From Eulemur rufifrons (lineage: Eukaryota > Chordata > Mammalia > Primates > Lemuridae), in contig NC_091010.1 of the NCBI RefSeq assembly GCF_041146395.1, positions 47,264,001 to 47,328,000 of the forward strand: a stretch of 64,000 nt of DNA. The letters are read 5' to 3'. The notes under the pieces were generated by a model. That model was not told the origin of the DNA, did no database searches, and saw only the letters and a list, made by a program, of their open reading frames with translations. The number at the start of each line of letters is the position of its first letter. The first letter of the stretch is position 1. Below are positions 1 through 22,425 of the stretch, piece by piece. The position numbers and the translations under genes were made by a program.

Positions 1-670
1 TACCATATTGTAGATGATCTGGAATTCCAGACTATCTCTTAGACTATAGGCTTCAAAATCTCGGCTTGTCACATTGGACCAGGTTTGCCCAGGAGATAAA
101 CCTACAGCTGGAACAGCAAAGGTGCTGAGAGAGGAACCCTGTCCTCCTATCTGGGTCTGTGGGTGAGAGTTACTGACATAGACAGTAGAGGGAATAGATG
201 GATACCTTATACTCATCAGGAAAACAGTTCTGTGATCTGGGCTGTGCCATAAGTATCAATCAGAGTACAAAGCAGGAACTGAGGCCTCTGGGCTGTGCAA
301 GTGGGGATCTTGCATTTCACATGTGGGACTCTCGGTGAAGATACAGTTCCACGCCCAGTTGGAAAGGTCTATAGACTGAGGTGGAAGGGAGCTGTGGAAA
401 TCTGAAACCACAGGAAGAAAAGAATAAGGATTAGTGGATAATCTGAGTGAGGTGGGCATATTCTTCATGGCTGAAAGAATCTGGTTTGGTTGATTTGGTG
501 ATTGTTGTTGCTGCTGCTTCTTCAATTTGACTCACCTGTTCCTGAACCAAACCTGGAATGCAGGAAGAGACCAAATTGTGGTCCATTCATAGAGAAGGCA
601 TTTGAGGAAACAAAACAAACAGGAAAACAGTTGGAGACAACCTTTTCCAACATAGGTTTGCACTTCTGTG
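1..670. other. Intergenic stretch, nothing recognised
   Basis: No exon-like open frame with splice signals and no repeat that I can name is visible. The short open frames here lack homology that I recognise. It precedes the first Alu upstream of SCD. Confidence 0.5.
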
Positions 671-969
671 CTGGGCACGGTGGCTCACATCTGTAATCCT
701 AGCACTCTGGGAGGCTGCAGGGGAGGATAGCTTGAAGTCAGGAGTTCGAGACCAGCCTGAGCCAGAGTGAGACCCCCATGTCTACTGAAAATAGAAAAAA
801 TTAGCCGGGCATGGTGGCATGTGCCTGTAGTCCCAGCTCGTTGGAAAGCTGAGGCAGGAGGATGGCTTGAGCCCAGGGGTTTGAGGTTGCTGTGAGCTAG
901 GCTGATGCCACAGCGCTCTAGCCCAGGAAACAGAGTGAGACTCTGTCTCAAAAAAAAAAAAAAAAAAAA
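671..969 (+). mobile_element. Alu, dimeric, strepsirrhine-type
   Basis: The 7SL-like left arm begins with 'gctgggcacggtggctca' and the right arm with 'agccgggcatggtggc'. It ends in 'gactctgtctc' followed by an A-tail of about 20. The wording 'ctagcactctggg' and 'gctgtgagctaggctgatgcc' is typical of lemur Alus rather than ape ones. Confidence 0.93.
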
Positions 970-1750
970 TGATTTGCACTTCTGGCCCAATCCTGAATAT
1001 GAACAATTCTCTGCCTATAAGCTCCAGACCCAGGGACCCAGGGATACTTAAGAAGGACTGAATAAATAGGGAGATCATTTCCTGTGACTTCCTGCTATCG
1101 ACACCTTACTTGCTTAAGATAGCTAAAGGGGGCTGTTTTTTCTTGCTCTTCTGTGTTGAAGAATCAAAATGAAATTTAAAAACTGCCATGGTACTTACTT
1201 TGTACCCCTTTTCACAGAGGAAAGTTTATAGCTCCAAGCTCCATTCCCCAAGCATATTTTGTACTTTCCTCTTATATGCTATAATATCTATCAGCTAAGT
1301 CAATATAAATTCTCTTGTATACATCGACTGATAGATCATATACTTATTTATAATTTCTAATTTCTCACTGACCTAATACTTCTTGATACCAAGGCTTGTG
1401 CTTTTCCCATAATATTATTCCTATTAGGCAGTCTTATTTTGTGGGCAGTAGTGAGCTACCGAGAATTTTAAAGCAGTATGTGACACAATCATAGCCATGT
1501 GATATGTGCAGCACAAACCAGTCACCATTCTATCGTAGTTATCAACAGTGGCATGGGCTCTGACCATTTTTCTCTGAAATCCTCTCTCCTTAATCCAGAC
1601 CTCCTCTGGACTCCCAAAGCTATCCCCATAGTGCAGCACTCTATCTTCAGAGAAATACAAATTTCTAGTCTACATTCTTGTCTTAACACAACTCCCCTTT
1701 CTTTCTCTGGCAGAAAATGAATAATACAGCACCTGGCCTAAGGCACAACA
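970..1750. other. Intergenic stretch, nothing recognised
   Basis: AT-rich sequence with no recognisable gene, RNA or repeat family. Confidence 0.45.
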
Positions 1751-1800
1751 CCAGCAGTAAGTAATAATACCAGCAGTAAGTAATAATACCAGCAGTAATA
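1751..1800. repeat. Short tandem array, 19-bp unit
   Basis: The unit ccagcagtaagtaataata is present at 1751-1769 and 1770-1788 without mismatch, followed by a 12-base partial third copy. It is a minisatellite-like slip of low copy number. Confidence 0.9.
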
Positions 1801-2010
1801 TACCAGAGTCTAAGTAGGAGGGCAGTTTCCAGAGAACCCTGACTTTTTAGATTGGTCCCTGATGAAGTCCAGGATGTAGAGGAAACAAGAATCAGACATA
1901 CCTAGACAGATAAAAAGAAAGAAAGCTTGTCTCAATGGTAGAGTCATCTTTAGCCACAATTAAGGATACACTCCAAAAGAAATCCTGAATCTTCTTCCTT
2001 AAAGAGTGCA
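1801..2010. other. Intergenic stretch, nothing recognised
   Basis: No feature seen apart from ordinary AT-rich sequence. Confidence 0.4.
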
Positions 2011-2361
2011 ATAGACTGAACATTTATGTCCCCCTCCCACATTCATATGTTAAATCCTAATCCCTAAATTGATGATATTTGGAAGTGGGGCCTTTGGGAG
2101 GTGATTAGGTCTTGAGGACTCTAATGAGATGAGTGACCTTATAAAAGAGACCCCAGAGAGATCCCTCACCCCAACTCCCATGTGAAGACAGTGAAAACAT
2201 GGCTGTCTATGAACCAGGAAGTGGGCCCTCACCAGACACCAAACCTGCCAGTGCTTTGATCTAGGACTTCCCAGTCTCCAAAACTGTGAGAAATAAATTT
2301 CTGTTGTAAAAGCCACCCAAGCTATGGTAGTTTGTTATAGCAGCCAAATGGACTAAGACAA
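2011..2361 (+). mobile_element. ERVL-MaLR type solo LTR (MLT1/MST-like)
   Basis: The order of phrases is that of a MaLR LTR: 'catatgttaaatcctaatcc', 'gtggggcctttgggaggtgat', 'cttataaaagagaccccagag', 'gtgagaaataaatttctgttg' (poly(A) signal at about 2292) and a terminal 'tatagcagccaaatggacta'. Transcription sense is +. No internal retroviral sequence follows, so this is a solitary LTR. The exact subfamily needs a repeat library. Confidence 0.85.
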
Positions 2362-2889
2362 AGAGTAAACCCTGCAGTTGGTAAAGAAACAGATCTTGCA
2401 AAGCAAAGCTGAAGGGAAGCAGCATGTGTCCCGCCTTCTAGTCCACGCACCAAGCACTTCTGAGTCATGCCTAGATGAGCTGTCCATATCTGAAAACATC
2501 TAGTCCCATTCAGAACTTTCACACTGGACAGGGAGCCAGGACAGGAATAGAGACATCTGGTCACTGGCCAAGAAGTTGGCCTGATCCATAGACCAGTGGC
2601 CAACAAGGGTGCTGCTTAGTCCTCCTGCCAGGCAATCCCAAGTGTCTCTCCTCCTGAGAAGCAGATGGGTGGCACAGAACTTCTTATTTTGTCCTCTTCC
2701 CAGAGAAAGGATCCTAGGACAGTATTTGGGGAGACAGGCAGGGAAGGAGACTGGGTGAATACAGAGGCTGCCTGGTTCTGGTCTGTTATGGTGAGGCTCC
2801 CACAGGCCCAGAAAATACAGGGGCAAGAGAGACAGGTCAGAGTATCTCAGGGACTAGGGCCGTGTGGGTGTGAGCTGGGAGTAAGAGCG
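2362..2889. other. Intergenic stretch, nothing recognised
   Basis: Moderately GC-rich sequence without splice-flanked frames or repeats that I can name. Open frames occur on both strands but look incidental. Confidence 0.45.
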
Positions 2890-3098
2890 CCGGATCTTGC
2901 ATTACATTTCTGGGCAATTCCTAGCTCCACCACTTACCGTCTGCTGTGACCATAGGCAAGTTATTTCACCTCTCCATATCTCACTTTCCTCATCTTTAAA
3001 ATGGAATAGTGGAGTACCCACTTCATAAGGTCACAGTGAGGATTAAATGATTCCTGTGAATTGGCTCGCAGTAACAATTCAATATCTGCTAACTATCC
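2890..3098 (+). repeat. MIR SINE
   Basis: The diverged MIR core is readable: a 'ctccaccacttac' segment, 'gcaagttatttcacctctcc', 'ctttcctcatctttaaaatgg', then 'gtgaggattaaatga'. It lies immediately upstream of the SCD CpG island. Confidence 0.8.
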
Positions 3099-3789
3099 TT
3101 TTTCACCTACCAGTCCTTTTGCCTGATCCTGGGTGAAAGCACAAGTCTGTGCTTCCTGCTTTTTTCCATTAAGAATTCCAAAATTACAACCTGACAAATC
3201 TGAAGAATCTCCAAAATGTCCCGCACGCGTTCTAGAGGCGTGGGCATGGGGACGGGATGGCCCACTGGTGCCTGGCGGTGGACTTCCCCCGCCGAGCGAA
3301 CCCAGTGGGGGCACACGGTGCGCGCGCAGGCACACACGTATGTGTGCTCGTGTGTCTTCAGATCCGGCCAGAGTTCAGTGCGGGCCGGGGGAGCGTCGCG
3401 TAGCTGCTGGTGGGCGGGGCAGAGCCATTGTTCGCCCGCGGACTGAGCCCCCGGAGCTCGCGGGACAAGGAGGCGGGGCTTCCCCCAGCCCCCGGGCGCG
3501 CGACCCCGGGGGAGCCATGTCTGCCCTCCCGCGCGCCTGGGGGGACGGGAATGCGGGAAGGAGTTGTGAGGAGTGGGCGCCACCGTGGCTGCCCCGCTGT
3601 TTCCTGTGAAACTTCCCCAGTGTCCACCCATTCGCCCTGTGCCCCGGGCCATCCTGGACTTGGAGCCACTCCCCAATTCCAGACCCGATCCGCTCCCTCT
3701 CGCACAGGGAGAGCTCCCGAGCGCAGGCCCGGGGAAGAGAAGCCGAGGAGAAAGCGAGGGGAGGGGGAGCGAGGAGCTCGCGGCAGAGG

Positions 3790-3880
3790 GAACAGCAGAT
3801 TGCGCCGAGCCAATGGCAACAGCAGGACGAGGTGGCACCAAATTCCCTTCGGCCAATGACGCGCCAGAGTTTACAGAAGC
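3790..3880 (+). promoter_or_regulatory. SCD: SREBP / NF-Y / polyunsaturated-fatty-acid response block
   Basis: The block holds an SRE-like agcagattgcg at 3794-3804, a CCAAT box at 3810-3814 and a second CCAAT box at 3853-3857. The order and the interposed 'aggacgaggtggcaccaaat' match what I recall of the element in the rodent and human SCD promoters, where SREBP-1 and NF-Y activate and polyunsaturated fatty acids repress. That function is known of the family. In this species it is inferred from the near-identity of the motif order. Confidence 0.85.
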
Positions 3881-4072
3881 CTCATTAGCATTTCCCCAGG
3901 GGCAGGGGCAGGGGCAGCCGCGGCGCGGTGTTGGTGTCCGCAGCATCCCGGCGCCTGGGCTCTGGTCGCTGCACGCCTGGGCTTTCTGTCTCCTCCCCTC
4001 TCCCGCCCTCACCTCCACGCGGGGCTGCCTGGGCCAGTCAACTCTGTGCACTTTGCCCCTTGCTGGCAGCGG

Positions 4073-4080
4073 ATAAAAGG
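4073..4080 (+). promoter_or_regulatory. SCD: TATA-like box
   Basis: ATAAAAGG follows 'ctggcagcgg'. A second A/T motif, TTTAAAT, lies at 4127-4133. Either could position a start site within the 250 bases upstream of the ATG, but human transcripts as I remember them also begin further upstream (equivalent to about 3925). The motif may therefore sit inside the 5' UTR of some transcripts. Confidence 0.5.
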
Positions 4081-4322
4081 TGTCTGAGGAAATACGGGAC
4101 ACGGTCACCCACTGCCAGCTCTAGCCTTTAAATCCTCAGCTCGGGGAGATCCACGCACAGCGGGTCTGGCCCGGACAGCCAGCCGGCGCGCACGCCGCAG
4201 AGCCACCGATCGCTGCGCACTAGCGGGCTCCGGAGCAGAAGTCCACCGTCTGTCCCCGCGGTGCCTAACTCCGCTCGGCAGCCTCAGTCCTGGGAAAGTG
4301 ATCCCGGCATCCGAGATCCAAG

Positions 4323-15835
<11,513 letters not shown>

Positions 15836-17046
15836 GTTTTGGGTCCCTCAGGTTCCATTTCCAAAAGCCAGCTGGGCAGAGGTTTAATGTTCTGTTTATT
15901 AACTACTGAATAATGCTACCAGGATGCTAAAGATGATGATGTTAACCCATTGCAGTACAGTATTCTTTTAAATGCAAAAGTATTGAAAGCCAACAACTCT
16001 GCCTTTATGATGCTAAGCTGATATTCTTATTTCTTCTCTTATATTCTCTCTCGTCTAGTCCCATTGTCCTCTTTGCTTTGTTCCTATCACCTTCCTTTCT
16101 CTTCTCCCTCATTGCCTCCCGGGCAAGCAGCTGGTCAGTCATTGGTCAGTGTCCAGCTTCCAAAGCTTAGACAACCTTTCCATAGTCTTAAACTAATGGT
16201 CTCTGCCCCAGATGATTCTCTTTCCTTGAGCTATTGTGAGCTTTAAGGTAGGTAGCTCAAGCTAGAGACACAACAAAATCTTCTGGGCAGTTCTCTGTTC
16301 ATTATCTTCAGCCCAGGCTTTTGCTAGATGGAATGGAAAAAACTTCATTTGGCACAAGGCTTCTAAAGCAGGTGAATTGTAAAGGGAGACAGTTAGCATG
16401 CACGGTATGATTGGTAAGGAACGATGGGGTCGAGGTGGGAAAACAAGGCAAGAGGAAGCTCTTGCCATGGTTAGACATGCCATTGCCCACCTAGCGAGGC
16501 CTCCGAGCCCCACCACGCAGCATGCTTCCTTTCTCTCCTGACTGAGCAGGGAATGGTGTGGAGCTTGGCAATGCTAAAACACAAGAACAAATCTCAATCT
16601 CTGGACATAGTTTAGGCTGAGGTTAAAGATGAAGCATTTAATTTCTCTTCTGGGAAGGATTTTTTTTCTCTAATCACAAGGAGATTTCTTGGTTGACATA
16701 TCAAGAAGTCTTGAGGTTGGGTGTTTCCACAATTGGTGAATACAGCAGCTCATAGAATTTGAGAATTTCATGAGCTGCTCATCACAATTCTTGCATTTTT
16801 CTGCTCTGCCATCTTCAGGATATATGTTGCTCCCCTCATAGTAAGTAATAAGAGGTTGTGGCATTTCCAAACATCCAAAAAAGGAAGGATTTTCAGAGGT
16901 GGAGTTGAGCCAAACACAGACATATATATACATGAATACTTTGCTTATAACATTAAAATATTTCACTTAAGAGTATTTCCCTCTGAAAGAGGGATGTTTG
17001 AAGAAACTCTGAGGGAGAGGAAGAATTAGCTGGGTTGTCTATTAAC

Positions 17047-17070
17047 GCCCCCGCCCCGGCCCCCTCCCCC
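17047..17070 (+). other. C-rich run inside SCD 3' UTR
   Basis: Five C-tracts separated by G or T form a pyrimidine stretch of 24 bases. The opposite strand has G-tracts suitable for a quadruplex. In the mRNA it would be a poly(C)-protein-type site. Function is inferred only. Confidence 0.5.
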
Positions 17071-18488
17071 TACTGCTGAACAGGAGATAGGTAGGTTAAG
17101 GGTAAGTCTGTAGGCAGTTCCTAAGAGGTAACTTTACAAAGGAAGGGCTCTGAGAACAACACATCACCGGGGATCCAGGAGGTTACTGAGTAAGTTATTG
17201 AGTATCTTAATAAAACAAGCTAGATGTTAGGTTCATTCATTAGTTCCAATTTCTCCTTGGAATAAGTAAAAACTAGAAGGCTTCTCCCCACAACGTTGTG
17301 CCCTTCCATTCCTCTGTTAACATCTAGCCTAAAGCATAGGGCTGCCTGGGGGGCGAAGTTAGGAATCTCTTTACTACCCTGATTCTTGCTGCCAGGTCTA
17401 TCACATCTGTCCCTTTTCTCCTACCAGTTCTCTCTCCTGTGACATTTTCTTTTTTCTCTGGACAGGCAGCCTCTTTCATGTGAAGTCAGAGGCAGTGACA
17501 ACTTGCTGTCCAGGCAGCTCCCTCTCCTGCAGACAGAATGCTCAGGGTCACTGAACCAACCACTCCTTCTCTTTAGAAAGTAGAGCTAGCTGCCACTTTC
17601 ATGTGGCCTCCAGAGTGTCTCCACCTAACCCCTGTGCTCCCCTACCACACTGATGGCTCAAGACAAGGCTGGCAAAACCCTCCCAGCAACATCCCTGACT
17701 CAGAGAGCCTCTCTCACAAGGCATGGCCAAGCCAAATGCTCGTGTTGTGCCAGTGAGCTAGCCGTGGAGCAAAGAGGGTTTGTTTTCAGTTCCCTCTGTC
17801 TGAATCAGAATCAGAGAGCACGCCGAATGCTCCCTGCTTGCTCAGTAAGGCTGCCCCGCCTGAGTCAGTGCTCCCAGCGGACAGTACAATGCTTGTAGAA
17901 GTAGGAGGAAACCCAGTCCTCCCAGGGAAACACAAGAAACAAGGGCAAGTACCCAAGTGCCTCACTTCGAAAGGAGGCCCTGTTCCCTGGAGTCAGGGTA
18001 TGTTGCAAAGCTTTGGCCGAGACTTGGGATCTGAGATGCCATGTACTTTGCTGAATAGTCTCTGTTCAGCAAACTAACCAGCATTCCCTACAATACAGCC
18101 TAGGGCAGACAGTAGTATAGAAGAAGTCTGGAAAAAAAGAGAACATCCATGTTTTGAGAAACCTGGACTAGCCTTGTCCCTGTACCTCAGTCTGGCTTTG
18201 CTCTAAAGAGATTGGAAATGTACAATACCAGTTGCTCTGCCCACTGTTGAGCCCCGGTGATGGAAGGGAGGAGGGCCTTTCTTCCCGTGTTGATTGAATA
18301 GAGGCTACAGGGGTTAGCCTGGGCTAAAGGCATCCTCGTCTTTTGAGTTGTTCGTCTCAGTAGGAAAGAATCTAATGGCAGATCACTGTAGTTTAGATCT
18401 GCTGACCTGTGTGCCTAGCCCTTGGAAATGTCTGTTGGGTACTTTTAATTCCGCAGATCATCAGATGCCTGCTTGATAATATATGCAC

Positions 18489-18494
18489 AATAAA
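18489..18494 (+). terminator. SCD: Proximal poly(A) signal of SCD
   Basis: AATAAA in 'atgcacaataaaaacagctt'. Use of this signal would give an mRNA of roughly 4 kb, near the shorter (3.9 kb) SCD transcript reported for human. Confidence 0.7.
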
Positions 18495-19149
18495 AACAGC
18501 TTTCACTTCCTTCTATTGTAATCGTGTTCCCTGGATCTGATCCATACCATGACCCCACACAAGGCTGGGTGCCGACCTCAGGCAGAGGGCCTCAGTGTGG
18601 GTGTGGGTTTGTAGGTGGGGGTGTGTCTGCTGCATAAGGAACACTATTTTCAACATTCAGAAGCTCATTCAAGTGATGCATTAATGGGAAACTCAGATCT
18701 GATCAAGAGTCTGAATTTCTAAGTCCTTCCTTGCTTTGGGTGTGCCGACAACTTATTTGGGTGCCTTACATCTTTTCTAATCAATGTTGCATATGAGCCG
18801 CCCTCACTCCCTCTGTGGAGTCCCTTTGCACCTGAGAGCCAGGTGCAAACCAGAAGTGGCTGGTGGAAAAGGGGTCTGGCTAGAGAATTATCAGTAGAGT
18901 GATTTGCAGGATTCCCTTCTGGGCTTCATTTTGGAAACTTTACTTAGGGTTAAGTGCCCACATTTGATGGAGGGTGGAAGTAATTTGAATGTATTTGGTT
19001 TATATATTTTTTTTAGATTAAAAGATGGTTGTAGCATTTAAATGGAAATTTTTCTCCTTGGTTTGCTAGTATCTCAAGTGTATTCTCTGTAAGTGTAGCT
19101 CAAACGGGTCAGCATGAAAGGTTAAGAAAGCAAGGTGGCAAATGTCACA

Positions 19150-19340
19150 CTGGTGGTTAAGGCCAGGGCCTCTCCTACCACTGTGCCACTGACTTGCTAT
19201 GTGACCCTGGACAAGTCACTTAACTATAATGTGCCTCAGTTTTCCTTCTTTTAAAATGGGAATAATAATACTGACCTACCTCAAAGGGCAGTTTTGAGGC
19301 GTGACTAATGCTTTTTATAAAGCATTTTGCGATCTTTCAG
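19150..19340 (+). repeat. MIR SINE in SCD 3' UTR
   Basis: A clear MIR core: 'actgacttgctatgtgaccc', 'ggacaagtcacttaac', 'tgcctcagttttccttc', 'aaaatgggaataataatact'. It lies between the two poly(A) signals, so only the long transcript carries it. Confidence 0.88.
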
Positions 19341-19658
19341 CAGAGGTATAATAGCAGTGTCCACCATGAACTTGATGTGTCCACGTGTCCTGGATGCTAT
19401 CATTAGTCTATGCGGTTCTCTGAGAGATTGAATGAATCAATTAGATAAGTGGTGGATAACTAGCCAGACACAATTTGAGAACGCATAAGATCATTGCTAT
19501 GGAAACATACACAGGATACCTTTTCCTTGACTGAGTGGAATTTTTTCCCTTTTTATGTGGGATAGTAGTTATTTGTGACCTAAGAATAATTTTGGAATAA
19601 TTTCTATTAATATCAACTCTGAAGCTAGTTGTACTGATCTGAGATTGTATTTGTTCAT

Positions 19659-19664
19659 AATAAA
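19659..19664 (+). terminator. SCD: Distal poly(A) signal of SCD
   Basis: AATAAA in 'tgttcataataaaagtgaag'. The 'gtgaagtgaatctga' that follows resembles the human SCD mRNA 3' end as I remember it. Cleavage is expected 10-25 bases downstream. The resulting mRNA is about 5.2 kb. Confidence 0.85.
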
Positions 19665-19682
19665 AGTGAAGTGAATCTGACA

Positions 19683-21129
19683 GCACTGGGTCTGGGAGTT
19701 TTTTCACTGTGATACAAAGTCTCCTGGGATTCACCTCTATGGTCCACCCTACCTCTTCTGCTCTGTACCTTTAAGAGAATAAACAAAGTAGAAGTTACAA
19801 TGGTTGACTCATACCCCAGTAACCCGCCCTGCCCTTCCTAAGGGTAACTTTAGGTTAAACTCTGGATAGCAGGAAGCCAAGAGTCTGCCATTAAAGCAAA
19901 CACATTACCACCAGCCAGCACCTCAGCCTTGGAGAAGTGCCAGGTCTCTCGTGTTTCAAGCGGTCGGTCACATGGACCCAAGACAGAGACACAGGGAGAG
20001 GAAAAGAGCAGCAGGAGAAGCACTCCCTGGGAAGGCAGATCCCTACCTTGCAACCCATGCTGGGCAGTTCAGCTCATTCCTGCTTCTGCAATATAGTTGT
20101 CTCCAGGGAATAAAAGACTTCCTGAGAATGCTGATGCACAACAGTAGGAAGAAAGGCAAACCTCGCTCTTAGAGCAGAGAGGGCTTCAAGATTGCACGGT
20201 GATTTTTTGTTCTGGGTTGTTTTTTACTTTTACTTTTTACTACTTTATCTGAGAATCCTCTTGTGGAAAAGAGAGGGCAGACTTTACGTTCCAGCAGGAG
20301 CCACTGTGACCAATACCTAGCTTCTAAGAGCTCTCCAGGGCCAGCTCTGCCAGTCGACCTCACTTTCTAATTTAAAGTTGCCTTCATATTGAACAAGAAA
20401 CATGACTCTTGAAGTAATTCTGAGTGTCCAAAATCAATAATAATTAATAACAATGTTAGTAATTTAAGTTGATGGTGACATCTTCTCAATATGTGGCTTT
20501 CTACCATGAGCCCCTTTCCCTTTTAGTTTTTTTTTAAATGTTCAGGCTAGAATACTTTAGTTGTCCTATAAAGCACTGTTCCTTCCAAGTCTCTGCTTTG
20601 TTTTGATTAACTGGCATCCAATTTAAACAATTTATCCTTACTATATGCTCTTTGCTAATTTATTTCCTCCTATTTCACAACTGCCTGGGCTCCCTCTGAT
20701 TAAATACACTTTCCTATGCTTCCTCCGGGAAATCTGTTATTTTGCATATCTGTTATTTCATCCTGGAGCAGTTTTCTTATTCCTATCTCCAAACGTTATA
20801 GAAAGGAAGAGGAAAGGGGAGACATCATACAGCAGGAAAAGAGCTGATCAACATATTCAGTTGAATTCAAGATTGAGAAAGCAAATAAGTGTTGAGCCTT
20901 CCTGAAAGGGTGAATTGTAGAATAACGGCTCCTAGGAGACAAAGTAATGAACTCTGTTTTTGACATGTTTTATATGGAAAGGTAGAAAGAAGTTAAGGTT
21001 CTGTTTAGGAAGCAAGATTTAACCATGGGAGAAAAGGACAAAAAATAGATTAAGATAATAATGGAGAAAAGCACAGAAATAAAATTCCCAATGTCCAATG
21101 GCCACGTGTTTTCTCCCTCTTCCCTAAAG
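19683..21129. other. Intergenic stretch downstream of SCD, nothing recognised
   Basis: No gene or named repeat seen. Short A/T tracts only. Confidence 0.45.
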
Positions 21130-22425
21130 AACCAAGATAGTTCCTAAAAATGTCTGCCAGGGCAGAAAAAGAAATAGCTATCCAGACTGGAAAGGAAGAA
21201 CTATCTCTATTTGCAGATGACACAACTTTGTACACAGAAAATCCTAAAGAATACACACACAGAGACCCCTATTAAAATAAGCTAATAAATGAATTCAGTG
21301 AGGTTGCAAGATATAATATCAATATGCAGCAATCAATTGTATTTCTATAAACTAGCGAGGAATAATTAGAAAATGAAATTAAGAAAAGAATCCCATTTAT
21401 AACAGCATTAAAAAGAATAAAATAAATAGGGATAAGTTTAACAAAAGAAGCGCACAAGAATGGCACATTGAAAATTACAAAATGCTATTGAAAGAAAGAA
21501 GACCTAAATAAATGAAAAGAAATCCCATGCTCACAGATTAAAAGACTTAATATTGTTAAAGTGGTAATACTCCCCAAGTTGATCTATATATTCAGGGCAA
21601 TCCTTATTAAATTCCAACTCCTTGTTTTAGAGAAATTGGCAAGATGATCCTAAAATTCATAGGGAAAGTCAAGGGACTCAGAATAGCCAAAACAAACTTG
21701 AAAAAATAAGCACAAAGTTGGAGGACTCACATTTCCTGATTTCAATATTACTTCAAAGGATGTAGACAGTGTGGTGCAGGTATAAAGACAGACATATAGA
21801 TCAATAAAATAGAATTGGAAGTGTAGAAGTAAACCCATATATCTATGGTTAACTGATTTTTTTTTTCAGTCTACCCAAGATAGTACTTCAGGTCAATTGA
21901 TTTTTGACAAGTGTGCCTAGACAATTCAATGAGGAAAAAACAGTTTGTTTCAACAAATGTTGCTAGTACAACTGGATATCCACATGCAAAAAAATGACCT
22001 CATTATATACAAATATGAACTCAAAATGGATCAGCTAAAGCTATAAAACCCTTAGGAGAAAGCATAGGTAGCCATAAAAAGAATGATATATAACATGGAT
22101 GGACCTTGAAAACATTATTCTAAGGCAAATAAACCAAACACAAAAGACTATATATGATGCCATTTATATGAAATGTCCGGAATGGGCAAATCTGGAGGCA
22201 GAAAGCAGATCAGTGGTTGCCAGGGCCTGGGGGAGAGGAATGAGGAGTGACTGCTAATGGGCATGGGTTTTGTGGCAAATGATGAAAATGTTCTAAAGTT
22301 AGATTGTGGTGAGGGTTGCACAACACTGTGAATATACTAAAAACTACTGAATTATACACTTTAAAAAGGTGATTTTATGGTGTATAAATTATATCTCAAT
22401 AAAAAACTGTATGAAGAAAAAAAAT
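21130..22425 (+). mobile_element. L1 LINE remnant (3' part of ORF2 and 3' UTR)
   Basis: The reverse-transcriptase motif survives as 'tttgcagatgacacaac' (F-A-D-D). ORF2 C-terminal phrases follow ('caactggatatccacatgc', 'aactcaaaatggatcagc'), then a 3' UTR-like end with 'gatcagtggttgccagggcc', 'gaattatacactttaaa' and 'aaattatatctcaataaaaa'. Many stops and a gap near 22040 mark it as an old, dead L1M-type copy. Confidence 0.85.

Larger units (their letters stand above)
15836..19682 (+). other. SCD: SCD 3' untranslated region
   Basis: About 3.85 kb from the stop codon to just after the distal AATAAA. It contains no Alu or L1, only one MIR at about 19150-19340, and a marked C-rich run at 17047-17070. 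Length and two poly(A) signals agree with the unusually long SCD 3' UTR known in mammals. The small open frames in it are not conserved genes that I recognise. Confidence 0.88.

Noticed and set aside
685..1078. Minus-strand frames with poly-Phe and '[19 protein letters not shown]' wording, here and at many other places
   Set aside because: This is the familiar translation of Alu in reverse. No gene is implied.
1..3200. Exons of the upstream neighbour known in human (PKD2L1)
   Set aside because: No frame in this stretch resembles a channel protein, and in human the gene lies further away.
3107..4108. Open frame of 333 codons on the minus strand over the SCD promoter
   Set aside because: GC-rich DNA has few stops. 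There is no recognisable domain, the composition is Pro/Gly/Arg-rich, and overlapping frames are open on the other strand as well.
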